Shown here one piece after another: positions 52,445 to 61,251 of a stretch of 64,000 bases of DNA (position 1 is the stretch's first letter; the number at the start of each line of letters is the position of its first letter). A program made the translations under genes and the position numbers. The notes below the pieces were generated by a model. That model did no database searches and was not told the origin of the DNA. It saw only the letters and a program-made list of their open reading frames with translations. The DNA lies in assembly GCA_006226375.1 (NCBI GenBank), contig SBHC01000063.1, forward strand, positions 295,075-359,074. The letters run 5' to 3'. The DNA is from Deltaproteobacteria bacterium. GTDB lineage: Bacteria > Myxococcota_C > UBA6777.

Positions 52445-53485
52445 TCAAGGCACAAGAATCAGCTTACCAATGGTCTGCGCTGACTCAAGAGCCTTGTGAG
52501 CTTCTGCCACCTGTTGAAGTGGATAGGTCGTGATTTGTGGAGCAGCCAGACGTTCTTCGGCAAACTCTTGCAAGAGATACGAGACTGACTCTTGCATCAT
52601 TTCAATCTCTTCAAACAGATACGCAAGGTTGAAGCCCATCACTGCGTGGTTGCTTCCTGTAAGCTCCAGCGGGCTAAACCGCGGAGTCCGAAGGTAGTCC
52701 CAGGCCAACTTCAGCCAGTTGGGGCGTCCTCGATCTTTGGGCAACATCGAGTGAAATCCATAGATCACAAGACGTCCAGGGGAAGCAAGGTGTTCTTTGC
52801 TTTGCTGCAAGGTTGAAACGCCATTGGCATCAAAGATCGCATGATAGCCATCAGGTGAAAGCGTTCGTGCCTTGCCCCAGAGGTCTTCCTTCGACTTGTC
52901 AATGACATGGTCAGCGCCCAACTCCAAAGGATAGTCCACCTTGTGGGACGCCCCGACCACCCCAACCGTAAAGCAGCCCAGGTTCCGAGCCAGCTGAACA
53001 AGAGCACTTCCAACGCCACCCGCAGCCGAATGAATCAACACACGCTGACCTTTGTGACAGGCGGCAAGGTTGGCGATCGCGTAATACGCCGTGAGAAACA
53101 CGGTCATGATGCTTGCCCCCTCTTCCATCGACAGGTTATCAGGAAGAACAAACACCTGATGTTCGGAGACAACAAGCTCCGAGGTGTACCCACCAAAGCG
53201 AGTCACAGCAATCACCCGGTCGCCAGGGGCAAAGGAGGAAACCTCGTCCCCAACCTCTGTCACAACTCCGGCGACTTCAAAGCCCGGTGTGATCGGCCAG
53301 CCCATGTATTTTTTTGCAGGCTCATACAGCCCCATCCGCACCACACAGTCGGCGTAGTTCACTCCCACGGCATGGACAGACACCCGTACATCCGAAGGCA
53401 TCAACTCTTGTTTGGAGAACGCCTCAACCCTCAATTGTTCGTAGCTACCGGATTTATGAATCATGACCTTCTGTAAGGATGACAT
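52445..53485 (-). CDS. VAT-1-like zinc-free quinone oxidoreductase
   Basis: A 346-residue medium-chain dehydrogenase/reductase. VHAVGVNYADCVVRMGLYEP and PGFEVAGVVTEVG are the standard N-terminal segments; HSAAGGVGSALVQLARNLG is the NADPH-binding loop; VIDKSKEDLW and GRLVIYGFHSM follow. The overall sequence, with the GRPNWLKLAWDYLRTPRFSPLEL insert, resembles VAT-1 (synaptic vesicle membrane protein) homologues. It belongs to the same broad family as the gene at 44.3 kb but not its close relative. Substrate unknown. Confidence 0.87.
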   Translation of the reverse strand: MSSLQKVMIHKSGSYEQLRVEAFSKQELMPSDVRVSVHAVGVNYADCVVRMGLYEPAKKYMGWPITPGFEVAGVVTEVGDEVSSFAPGDRVIAVTRFGGYTSELVVSEHQVFVLPDNLSMEEGASIMTVFLTAYYAIANLAACHKGQRVLIHSAAGGVGSALVQLARNLGCFTVGVVGASHKVDYPLELGADHVIDKSKEDLWGKARTLSPDGYHAIFDANGVSTLQQSKEHLASPGRLVIYGFHSMLPKDRGRPNWLKLAWDYLRTPRFSPLELTGSNHAVMGFNLAYLFEEIEMMQESVSYLLQEFAEERLAAPQITTYPLQQVAEAHKALESAQTIGKLILVP

Positions 53486-53645
53486 TCCGTGTACTTCCTT
53501 CTATGCAATGTGCTGACACAGCCAGATACCGAGCGGGTTGAAAAAGAGTGGCACCCATTCTACAAAGACTCCAAGCTCAAGGCTGACAGCATGACCCAAC
53601 GTCATCGAGACAACGAACACTGCCACAACCCCAAGGACAATCGCA

Positions 53646-55631
53646 ATGCACAATCTCTCCGACCACCTGGCTGGGCTGCTCTGGACCCTCATGTTGCTTT
53701 TGCTTCAGGCCGTTGTCGTGGGTGTAGTCTTCGGACCAGGAGGAGCGCTCTCGTATTACCTTCCTCAAAGCGCTAGCCAGTGGCTTCAGCACCCTTTGTT
53801 GTACGTTTGGATTGTGACCAACGGAGTCCTAGGCTGGCACATCCCTGCCTTGTGGCATCGAGGCTACCTGGAGCCAGAGGAAGCAAGTCGGATGTTCCTG
53901 GCGCTGGGCCTGGGTGGTGCGTTGGGGTTCACCTGGGGTTGGCTGTACCATCTGCAAAATCCGGCGTCATGGTACGCAGAGAACATTCCCTTGGTTCGCC
54001 AAACCATCCGCGACAGCCTGTATCATTTGGTGGTAACGCTGACCGCATTGGCCACTCTCTTGTTGCTCTTGTGTACGCTGGGAACATTCTTGGGATTTGT
54101 TCGGGGCCAACGACAACAACGTCGCCTCTTGTTTTCGCTTGGAGGTGGAGGGCTGTGCCTCGGAGTGGGTGGGTTGCTGTCTCCATCGCTTCCTCTCACG
54201 TGGTGGATGGTCTTGGGCGTAAGCCTCGCAGTCACTTGTTTGCTCCTGGCTGGAGCCAACGCACAAACCTACACCTTGCCCAAGTTGCTCAGTGTTCCCG
54301 GCCCTGGCTGGAAAGATATCGACGAGGAAAACGACACCAACACCCTGGCCCCCATGCTTTTCCTGGTCGCAACGGCAGCACCGCTGGCTCTGCTCTGTGC
54401 AAGTGGCGCTTACGAGCTGTACCTGGTGTATCAATTGCCCCGTAGTTTTGCTCAAACCGCGTCGACCTTGCCACTCACAGAGCTTGCAACGTTCCAGGCA
54501 CAGGCTTACCAGGCCTACCAAGCCGCGTTGCACCAGGCTCGCTGGACAAGTGGAGTTGCAGTGGGGCTTTGCAGTTTGGGAAGTGGGGCTCTCCTGGTTT
54601 GGCATCAAAGCGCACTGCGCCGCTCCTTCGGTATTTACAAACGAGCCGCTTTTGTAGGCTCCGTCGCCTTGATCCTGTGGGCGGCGAGCCTGTACCCTTA
54701 TCTCGCCAAAGGCCAAAGCCTGTTGCACAACAGTCACCCAGGGACCCTATACAACATCAGCCAAAGCCTTCGCACCTATCGAAAAGATCACACCCACAGC
54801 CAACACTTTGATGCGTTGGTAGGTCCTTCTCGTGTCGTGGTTCACCAAGGCCTTTCGTACCTCGCGTTCTTTCCTTTGCCTTTGATCCAGTTGGGAGACC
54901 GAGGCATCCTTGCTCACGTCACACCTCATCATCTTGTGTTGGGAAGCGCATGGAAGCTTAAGAAGTATGTCTGGACGATGTTGGATTCTTCTCGTCCCCG
55001 ATCGCGCACGCAAAACCAGCGGAGTTTCCGTACCAACCAGAAGAAACGTTCAGCCAAGGAGTCTCTGAAACAGCACTTTCGACGGTTCCTCGCGGCGACA
55101 CAACGCTCGATGCCAGAGGGCCATTCACCACTCTTGGTGGTCTTGCACCCAGACACCCCGATGCGACGTCTCTTTCAAGCCCTTTCCGCAGCAAAGCAAG
55201 CAGGTTTGCACCAAGGATTTGTGGTCTTGGGCACTCCGCAAACTTGGCAATACAACGAGCTTTTGATTCCCTTTGTCAGCCCTATCCGGTTGCTCCCCTT
55301 TGGATGGACCCACCACGCGCAAGCCAACCAACCGTTGTTCAAGTTTCCTTCGGGTGGGCAACCCCACGCCACAACCCAGAAGAAGAAAGAAGGAACAACC
55401 AAGTCCCCCAAAGCGAAATCCTCACATCGCAACTGGAAGACATTAACCTCACAAACCTTCGCAGCCTGTAAAAACCAGCCCAAGAGGTCTTGTGTCTTTG
55501 CTCCAAACGAGCAAGTTCATGCCATTGAGTGGGTTCGTTGGCTAAGTCTGTTCACCAAGATTCCCAACGCCCGAACTCCGCTCCTGTGGCTCCCAGACAA
55601 AAACGAAAAAGAAAGCTCCCCCAAGCCATAA
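53646..55631 (+). CDS. Large polytopic membrane protein with soluble C-terminal domain
   Basis: A 661-residue protein of unknown family. About nine hydrophobic helices fill residues 8-370 (for example LLWTLMLLLLQAVVVGVVFG, LYHLVVTLTALATLLLLL, AAFVGSVALILWAASLYPYL), with a charged loop near 220-240. The C-terminal 290 residues are soluble and basic, ending in Lys/Ser-rich segments; the piece LLVVLHPDTPMRRLFQALSAAKQAG resembles ExbD-like periplasmic domains, but only weakly. AAGGAC precedes the start. A HEAT-repeat membrane protein gene follows on the same strand after 251 bases; the two may be one functional unit. Confidence 0.72.
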   Translation: MHNLSDHLAGLLWTLMLLLLQAVVVGVVFGPGGALSYYLPQSASQWLQHPLLYVWIVTNGVLGWHIPALWHRGYLEPEEASRMFLALGLGGALGFTWGWLYHLQNPASWYAENIPLVRQTIRDSLYHLVVTLTALATLLLLLCTLGTFLGFVRGQRQQRRLLFSLGGGGLCLGVGGLLSPSLPLTWWMVLGVSLAVTCLLLAGANAQTYTLPKLLSVPGPGWKDIDEENDTNTLAPMLFLVATAAPLALLCASGAYELYLVYQLPRSFAQTASTLPLTELATFQAQAYQAYQAALHQARWTSGVAVGLCSLGSGALLVWHQSALRRSFGIYKRAAFVGSVALILWAASLYPYLAKGQSLLHNSHPGTLYNISQSLRTYRKDHTHSQHFDALVGPSRVVVHQGLSYLAFFPLPLIQLGDRGILAHVTPHHLVLGSAWKLKKYVWTMLDSSRPRSRTQNQRSFRTNQKKRSAKESLKQHFRRFLAATQRSMPEGHSPLLVVLHPDTPMRRLFQALSAAKQAGLHQGFVVLGTPQTWQYNELLIPFVSPIRLLPFGWTHHAQANQPLFKFPSGGQPHATTQKKKEGTTKSPKAKSSHRNWKTLTSQTFAACKNQPKRSCVFAPNEQVHAIEWVRWLSLFTKIPNARTPLLWLPDKNEKESSPKP

Positions 55632-55882
55632 GTATTTTCCCCGCCCCCCTCCGACGAGCAAAACCGCACAAGACAGAGACCTACGTTTCCAGGGCTTGCA
55701 ATTTGGGCTCACCCACCCTATGTCTTGCGGGTAGTTTTCTTGTGAAGAATGTGTTTCTATTCACGTATGACAACCCCGGTTATACCGAGAAAAACACTGC
55801 ATTTGAGCCGAACCCCAAACCAACACATGGGGCTCTGCATGCAACCACTTCACCCCAAAACCCCACGCAGAAGGACTTAAGA

Positions 55883-58351
55883 ATGCTGTTACCGATACGA
55901 AAATTCTTTCAATCAGCCTGGAGCGGATTTAAGTCCGCTTCCTTATGGCTCTCACGCCCCTTTTTGCGGGTGCTCAAAAGCGTCGAGAACCCGATAGCCT
56001 CGTCCCTTTCGCTGTTGGGAATCTTCGTTATTTTGGGCATGGTACCCTTGGGCTTGCAAAGCATCTTAGGCCAGAGCGTATCTGCGTTTGTCCAGGTGTT
56101 TTGGAGCCTGGGCATGATCGCATGTGGCCTCGCCGTTGCTACGGTCTATTTCCTCGTGGAACAAGACTTAGAAGGTATCACCAACGGATTCTTGTACCGC
56201 CCATCCAAAGACGAGAGCAAGCAAGACCTGTCCGTACCTGTCGCACGCTACGCACACCTGGAAGGACAGATTACTCTGGGAGCCCTGATTGTCGCTTGTT
56301 TGGGTATGGCCATCGGCTTTGCTCTGTTCAGCCAGGCGCAGTACAACCTCGGCTTTACAAGCTGGTACAAGACAGATGGGCAAACCCCCACATTGATTGG
56401 ATGGCTGTTGTACACCGTACTCAACATCTTTCGCGCGGTGGATGTGTTCGATACCCTCCCCACCTTTGATGTGATACCGCCAGTCATTCACCACTCAGGC
56501 TTTGTGCCGGGTCTCTTTGTCTTTGTGTTTAAGGCATTTTACGACATCATCTTGATCTCGAAGTTGCGCTCCTGGTGGCAACGCCGTGTGATCATCAAAG
56601 AGACCGTTCGCGCCCTGGAGTACGAACGGATTCGCTCCAACGCCAGCGAAACCCTGGTTCGAATGGGCAAGCGCGCTGTTCCCCGTCTTCTCGAAGTGCT
56701 GGAGAGCGAAGCCCCCTGGCGAGTGCGAGCCAAAGTCGCTGAAGTGTTGGGACTCATCAAAGACCCTTACTCGATCGAAGGCTTGGTGAATGTCCTGCAA
56801 AACAGAAGAGAACCTTCGGTCCAAGCTAGCGCAGCGTTTGCTCTGGGTGAGATGGGTCGCGATGTCATCGACAAAGAACCGGAAGTGCCTGTCCTTTCGC
56901 AGCTTCGAGACATTGCCAAAGATCCCAATCAGCACGAAGATGCGCGCGCTCAAGCGCTGCGTTCCCTTGGGAAGTTGCAGGCTCGGGAAGGTGTAGACAC
57001 AGTACTTGTGGTGCTCAACGAGGCTCCCAACTACGACCTCGACCCTGACGCCATTGACATGCGAAGCCACGCGGCCTGGGCCGTTGGAAAAATGGGCCCT
57101 GCCGTGTTGGGTCCCAACACCGAAGCCGCCATCAGCGCGCTGTTTGCAGCCCTCGAAGACGAAGACGCTCCCGAAGAAGTTCGCGCGGACTCCTCTCGTG
57201 CGTTGAGTCGCTTGGGAGAAGCCGCCCTTGGCGCAGAGCGAAAGAAGCGCGTTGTGCAGCTGTGCTGGGATGTGATTGATGACGATGTGTCGATGGACAC
57301 CGCGTACGAAGCCGCCGTTGCTTTGCTTGAGCTGGGTGAACATGACGTAGAAGAAGAGCTGCGTGTGATGGGTCGCAAGGCCATTCCCACGTTCTTGCGT
57401 TTGTTCCGCACCCACCCCAACGAAGCCATTCGTGTGGTTTCGGTGCGCGCTCTCGCAGCGTTGAAGGCCAAAGAAGCGATTCCCTTCATGCTCCCGCTGA
57501 TCCAACCAGACTCTCCCAACTACGCGCAGTCCAGGTTGCTTCGAATCAATGTCATTCGTGCGTTGGGTTACCTCGGCGCATGGGAAGCCGTCCCCACCTT
57601 GATGAAGTGCTTCCGTGTGGGATCGCCAGAGTACGATCCCGCCGAAGATGTGCGGGTCGTCATCGTCCGAGCGCTGGGTCACATCCGTGCCAAGCAAGCC
57701 ATCCCCATGCTGCTGAGAGCGCTTCAGCCCGAAGCACCTGAATACGAACGGTCCAACAAAGCACGCTCCCAGGTCGCCATGGCCCTTGGGATGATGCATG
57801 AGAAAGCCGCCGTGCCCCTGCTCCTTGCGATGCTTGAGAACGAAACTGAAGAGGATGTCAAAGCGTATGCCGCCGAAGCCCTCGGCCTGATTCGCTCCCA
57901 AGAAGCCATTCCTGCGCTATTGAAAGCTCTCCTGGAAGACGACTACGACGACTGGGAAGAAGACGACGACGATGACGATGATGACGACGATGAAACAACA
58001 TCCACCGGCGTCGACGATGACGATGACGACGATGACGACGATGATGACGACGATGACGATGAAGATGATGACGAGAATCCCATGTGGGACGAAGAGGAGT
58101 GGGCTGACGATATGTGGGGTGAAGATGTCGGTCGCTCTGCAGCCGAAGCCCTCGGTCGTATCCGCGCTCGCAAGACCATCCCACAGTTGATGGAAGCGTT
58201 GCAGAGCCCGAACTCTTCGGTTCACGTCAAAAACAACGCCATGTATGTGCTGGGCGAACTTCGCGTGAAGCAAGCCAAGCCCATTATGCAAGCGCTGCTC
58301 AAAGACCCTGCCCACGAAGAAGCTGCTGAAGAAGCCCTCGACAATTTCTAA
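55883..58351 (+). CDS. HEAT-repeat membrane protein with poly-aspartate tract
   Basis: An 822-residue protein. AAGGAC lies 7 bases upstream of the ATG at 55883; the frame is open to 55529, but the upstream part overlaps the previous gene's end. Three hydrophobic segments lie in the first 150 residues (LLGIFVILGMVPLGLQ, FWSLGMIACGLAVATVYFLV, ITLGALIVACLGMAIGFALF), then a further one near 190-220. From about 240 to the end there are HEAT/PBS-lyase-type repeats (VPRLLEVLESEAPWRVRAKVAEVLG, AIPMLLRALQPEAPEYERSN). A long Asp/Glu run (about 686-745) interrupts them. It probably scaffolds a membrane complex; the acidic run might bind calcium or be a flexible spacer. Confidence 0.8.
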   Translation: MLLPIRKFFQSAWSGFKSASLWLSRPFLRVLKSVENPIASSLSLLGIFVILGMVPLGLQSILGQSVSAFVQVFWSLGMIACGLAVATVYFLVEQDLEGITNGFLYRPSKDESKQDLSVPVARYAHLEGQITLGALIVACLGMAIGFALFSQAQYNLGFTSWYKTDGQTPTLIGWLLYTVLNIFRAVDVFDTLPTFDVIPPVIHHSGFVPGLFVFVFKAFYDIILISKLRSWWQRRVIIKETVRALEYERIRSNASETLVRMGKRAVPRLLEVLESEAPWRVRAKVAEVLGLIKDPYSIEGLVNVLQNRREPSVQASAAFALGEMGRDVIDKEPEVPVLSQLRDIAKDPNQHEDARAQALRSLGKLQAREGVDTVLVVLNEAPNYDLDPDAIDMRSHAAWAVGKMGPAVLGPNTEAAISALFAALEDEDAPEEVRADSSRALSRLGEAALGAERKKRVVQLCWDVIDDDVSMDTAYEAAVALLELGEHDVEEELRVMGRKAIPTFLRLFRTHPNEAIRVVSVRALAALKAKEAIPFMLPLIQPDSPNYAQSRLLRINVIRALGYLGAWEAVPTLMKCFRVGSPEYDPAEDVRVVIVRALGHIRAKQAIPMLLRALQPEAPEYERSNKARSQVAMALGMMHEKAAVPLLLAMLENETEEDVKAYAAEALGLIRSQEAIPALLKALLEDDYDDWEEDDDDDDDDDDETTSTGVDDDDDDDDDDDDDDDDEDDDENPMWDEEEWADDMWGEDVGRSAAEALGRIRARKTIPQLMEALQSPNSSVHVKNNAMYVLGELRVKQAKPIMQALLKDPAHEEAAEEALDNF
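57938..58080 (+). repeat. GAC/GAT microsatellite inside the HEAT protein
   Basis: A run of GAC and GAT codons encodes about 40 Asp with some Glu between 57938 and 58080 (two blocks, split by TTSTGV). The codons alternate irregularly, so the tract is ancient rather than freshly expanded, but the length could vary between strains by slippage. Confidence 0.7.
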
Positions 58352-58471
58352 CCTTCCTCACCTTCCCCAGCGAACGTTCCTGCTTCTATCCCTCTTCCAA
58401 TCCAGGCCAATGTGCTTCAAACATCCATCGCGAAGGTGTCTCTGTGGGTCAAGAACGTTGCAAGTGTTGAT

Positions 58472-58972
58472 TCAGGCACCTGGATTGAGGAAGTACAACA
58501 GGTCAATTTCTGGTGCGTCGTAACCCAGAGATGTGAGGGCAGCGCCGATTTGACCGCGATGATGGGTTCCATGGTTAAACACGTGAGCGAGAATCGGACC
58601 TCGAACGGCTGACATCGGCTCGTTTCGGGTGTTGTGGTAGGAGAACTCGGCTTCCAACTCTTCCAACGAAAGCTCTTCCATCAACGTTTCCCACATGGAC
58701 GCTTGTTTCTGCACAGCATCAGCCAGATTCTTCCGTTCTTCCTCAACCTCCGCATCCAATCCATCCACCACGTAGGGCTGTTGTCGAAACCGTCCCCACC
58801 AGATCCGTTCCGCCACCAGCAAATGGTTGAGCGTTCCGTGAATGCTGGTAAAGAACAAACCACATGCCTGACGATAATCTGCATCACTGACTCGCTGGAC
58901 ATGCTCGCCCAGTGTGGTGGTTGCCCAATGATGATAGCGCGCCATCATCAGCAAGTGCTCCCGGTAATTCAT
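58472..58972 (-). CDS. DinB-family protein
   Basis: A 166-residue four-helix-bundle protein of the DinB/YfiT kind. Metal-binding histidines are in HGTLNHLL near the middle and HGTHHRGQI near the C-terminus. The start at 58972 has GAAGGAGG upstream. Related enzymes include bacillithiol or mycothiol-dependent transferases and putative metal-dependent hydrolases; which applies is unknown. It is divergent from the potassium-channel gene, with 162 bases between the starts. Confidence 0.85.
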   Translation of the reverse strand: MNYREHLLMMARYHHWATTTLGEHVQRVSDADYRQACGLFFTSIHGTLNHLLVAERIWWGRFRQQPYVVDGLDAEVEEERKNLADAVQKQASMWETLMEELSLEELEAEFSYHNTRNEPMSAVRGPILAHVFNHGTHHRGQIGAALTSLGYDAPEIDLLYFLNPGA

Positions 58973-59134
58973 CCCAGCCTCCTTCGATGAATCCATCCCT
59001 TTTTGTTGTGGGTACGTTACCACCTCTCTTGGCATTCGCCTACTCCCGTTTGCTGTAGAGCAAGAACCTCGTTACAATGGCGCACGACAACAAAGACAAT
59101 GCCCTTTCACGGCAATCCCATAAGGAGAGATTCA

Positions 59135-60304
59135 ATGGGCTTGTTGTTTCGCTGGATGAAGCTGGTCTGGGGGATGCGTTGGTGGCGACAGTTTCGCAAG
59201 AAACGTTCGCTGTTTCGCGGGTCGTTGATGCTCCTGACCGTGTTCGGCCTTCACTCCTATTTGCTCTATCATTTTGAACAAGGCCACCACAAACCAGCCT
59301 TTACCTGGTTTGATAGCTTGTGGCTCACTCTCACGACCTTTACCACCGTGGGATACGGCGACATCTACGCCAAAACCGTAGAAGGACGATGGACCACCAT
59401 TGTCTTTGGCTATGTCGCAGGATTAAGCCTGTTTGCCTGGCTGGCAAGCACCCTGGCCAGCCGACTCCTTGAACGCACCGACCTTCGGAGACGTGGCATG
59501 GTTCCTCTCAAACTCAAGAACCATACGTTGTTGATCAACATCCCCAGCCCCCAGAAAGTTCGCCTGTTGATCGAGCGATTGCGTGAGGTGGAAAAGCCCC
59601 TCATCGCTCCTTTGGTGGTCATTACCAACGAATACGAAGCGCTGCCCTTTCCCGATGACGATGAGATCCACTTTGTTCGGGGCAGCGTAACAGACCCAGA
59701 TACCTACAAGCGAGCGGGTATTGCGAAAGCCAAGCGCGCGATTGTGCTAGCCCAAGACAACGAAAACCCCCACTCTGACGCGCTCACCGCCGCAGCCATC
59801 TCCGTGATAGAGAGCCTCAACCCTGACGTCCACACGATCGCAGAGTGTTTGTTTGAGAGTCACTTTATGCTGTTCCAACACGTCCAGTGCGACCAGATCG
59901 TATACACGGGGGACATTCTGGTGAAGTTGCTCGTCCAGGAGGCCGAAGACGAAGGAGCAGCCCGCGCCGTCACTCGGCTGCTGGACCCCGAAGGCAACGA
60001 GTTTTACAGCACACCCATCGGCTCTTCCACAGAAGGAAGAACCTTCCAAGAGTTAGTTGCTCCAGGCCCTGCTCGATCACAACGAGCCCTACTTGCCTGT
60101 CGGTTTCCGGCGAGATGGAGAAGTCGAACTCAATCCACCCCGCGACACTGTCCTCTTGCCCAAGGACGAATTGATCTTCCTCAGCCTCCATCGCCCCAAC
60201 TGGAAGTCCATGGAGACCCGTTTGTTCGGGAAAGCCTCTTCTTCCTCGGAAAAAGCCCCAACATCCTCAGAAACCAAGACAAGCCGCTCGCGCAAAAAGC
60301 GTAG
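59135..60304 (+). CDS. Potassium channel with RCK domain, frame-shifted near the C-terminus
   Basis: A two-helix potassium channel. GTG-free start at 59135 with AAGGAGAGA upstream. TM1 is at about 29-47, the selectivity filter TVGYGD at 71-76, and TM2 at 90-115. An RCK (TrkA-N) domain follows: LLINIPSPQKVRLLIERL, EIHFVRGSVTDPDTYKRAGI, IVLAQDNENPHSDAL. After residue 307 the frame reads nonsense (ARSQRALLACRFPARWRSRT). The proper TrkA-C end, ALLDHNEPYLPVGFRRDGE and DTVLLPKDELIFLS, sits in the +1 frame from about 60057 to 60314. A single extra base near 60052-60060 separates them. It is either a sequencing error, a real frameshift, or programmed; the intact part should still form a pore. Confidence 0.8.
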   Translation: MGLLFRWMKLVWGMRWWRQFRKKRSLFRGSLMLLTVFGLHSYLLYHFEQGHHKPAFTWFDSLWLTLTTFTTVGYGDIYAKTVEGRWTTIVFGYVAGLSLFAWLASTLASRLLERTDLRRRGMVPLKLKNHTLLINIPSPQKVRLLIERLREVEKPLIAPLVVITNEYEALPFPDDDEIHFVRGSVTDPDTYKRAGIAKAKRAIVLAQDNENPHSDALTAAAISVIESLNPDVHTIAECLFESHFMLFQHVQCDQIVYTGDILVKLLVQEAEDEGAARAVTRLLDPEGNEFYSTPIGSSTEGRTFQELVAPGPARSQRALLACRFPARWRSRTQSTPRHCPLAQGRIDLPQPPSPQLEVHGDPFVRESLFFLGKSPNILRNQDKPLAQKA

Positions 60305-60318
60305 AAAGCGATAGCACC

Positions 60319-61221
60319 CTACAGACCCCGAGACCACTCCGGTCGTAGTGGGATTTCCCCCGATAACGCAGCGTCCAAGACTTCCAGGATCGAGTCGCGG
60401 TCACGAGGAAGTCGTCCACCAATGGGAAGGTAGTTCGACGCGTGGTTGGTCCGGAACAAAGCATTGGTAGGTCGGGCCTCAGCCACAATCGTTCGTAGCT
60501 CTCCCAACAACGCGAGGATATCGGGCAGCTCAAACTTTCCTTTGGCTTCCATTCGCTCCATCGGTGTTCCAGGAACCACCGTTAAGGTGAGCGCGGCGAA
60601 GTACTCTGGATCCATGTCGGTCACAAGACGTGCCGTCGCTTCTGCATGCTCGGTGGAGCGTGCAATTCCACCCGCTCCAAGCAAAGCAATGACGCTGATT
60701 TCCATCCCTACAGCATGAGCTCGCTGCGCAGCCTCGACATGTTCTTCGTAGGTTCCACCTTTAACGATACGACGCAACGTCTCAGGGTCACCGCTCTCGG
60801 GACCAATGTACAGAAGCGAAAGCCCCTTATCACGGAGGGTTTGCAACTCTTCGTCAGTCTTCTCCAAGACATTGGATGCCATCGCATAACATGAAACACG
60901 CCGCAACCGTGGGAACACCTCATGTGCAGTTTCCAGGATTGGGACCCAGTGGTCGAGGTCCATCACCAGCGCGTCGCCGTCAGCCACAAACACTTTTTCA
61001 ACCTGCGAACCCAGGATCTTTCCAGCCTTTCGCAGCATCGCAAGTGTCTCATCTAGCTTGCGAACCCGGAATGACTTGCTCCGGTACATATCACAGTACA
61101 CACACAAGTTATGACTGCAGCCCACCGTGGCTTGCAAAATGAACGCGTCTGCTTCAGACGGCGGTCGATAGATTTGTCCTTCATAAGGAAGTGATAGACG
61201 CACAGCACCCTCTCTTGTCAC
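60319..61221 (-). CDS. Radical SAM protein
   Basis: A 300-residue radical S-adenosylmethionine enzyme. The 4Fe-4S cysteines are C35, C40 and C43 in GCSHNLCVYCDMY, a CX4CX2C spacing found in the sub-group with GCSHN-C-x-FC-x-MY. A later YIGPESGDPETLRRI is the usual S-adenosylmethionine-binding strand, followed by the sugar-contact end (ALTLTVVPGTPMERM). It lacks the extra cysteine-rich extension (SPASM), so it probably acts on a small molecule or nucleic acid. The stop is 5 bases from the frame-shifted end of the channel gene. Start chosen at 61221 without a strong ribosome binding site. Confidence 0.88.
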   Translation of the reverse strand: MTREGAVRLSLPYEGQIYRPPSEADAFILQATVGCSHNLCVYCDMYRSKSFRVRKLDETLAMLRKAGKILGSQVEKVFVADGDALVMDLDHWVPILETAHEVFPRLRRVSCYAMASNVLEKTDEELQTLRDKGLSLLYIGPESGDPETLRRIVKGGTYEEHVEAAQRAHAVGMEISVIALLGAGGIARSTEHAEATARLVTDMDPEYFAALTLTVVPGTPMERMEAKGKFELPDILALLGELRTIVAEARPTNALFRTNHASNYLPIGGRLPRDRDSILEVLDAALSGEIPLRPEWSRGL

Positions 61222-61251
61222 AAAGAAAAGCCCCTCAACACGCTCTCATGT

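Noticed and set aside
52166..52483. 105-codon + strand frame in the YbgA-oxidoreductase gap
   Set aside because: Runs into the end of the opposite-strand oxidoreductase gene and has no ribosome binding site; the overlapping 74-codon frame is slightly better supported.
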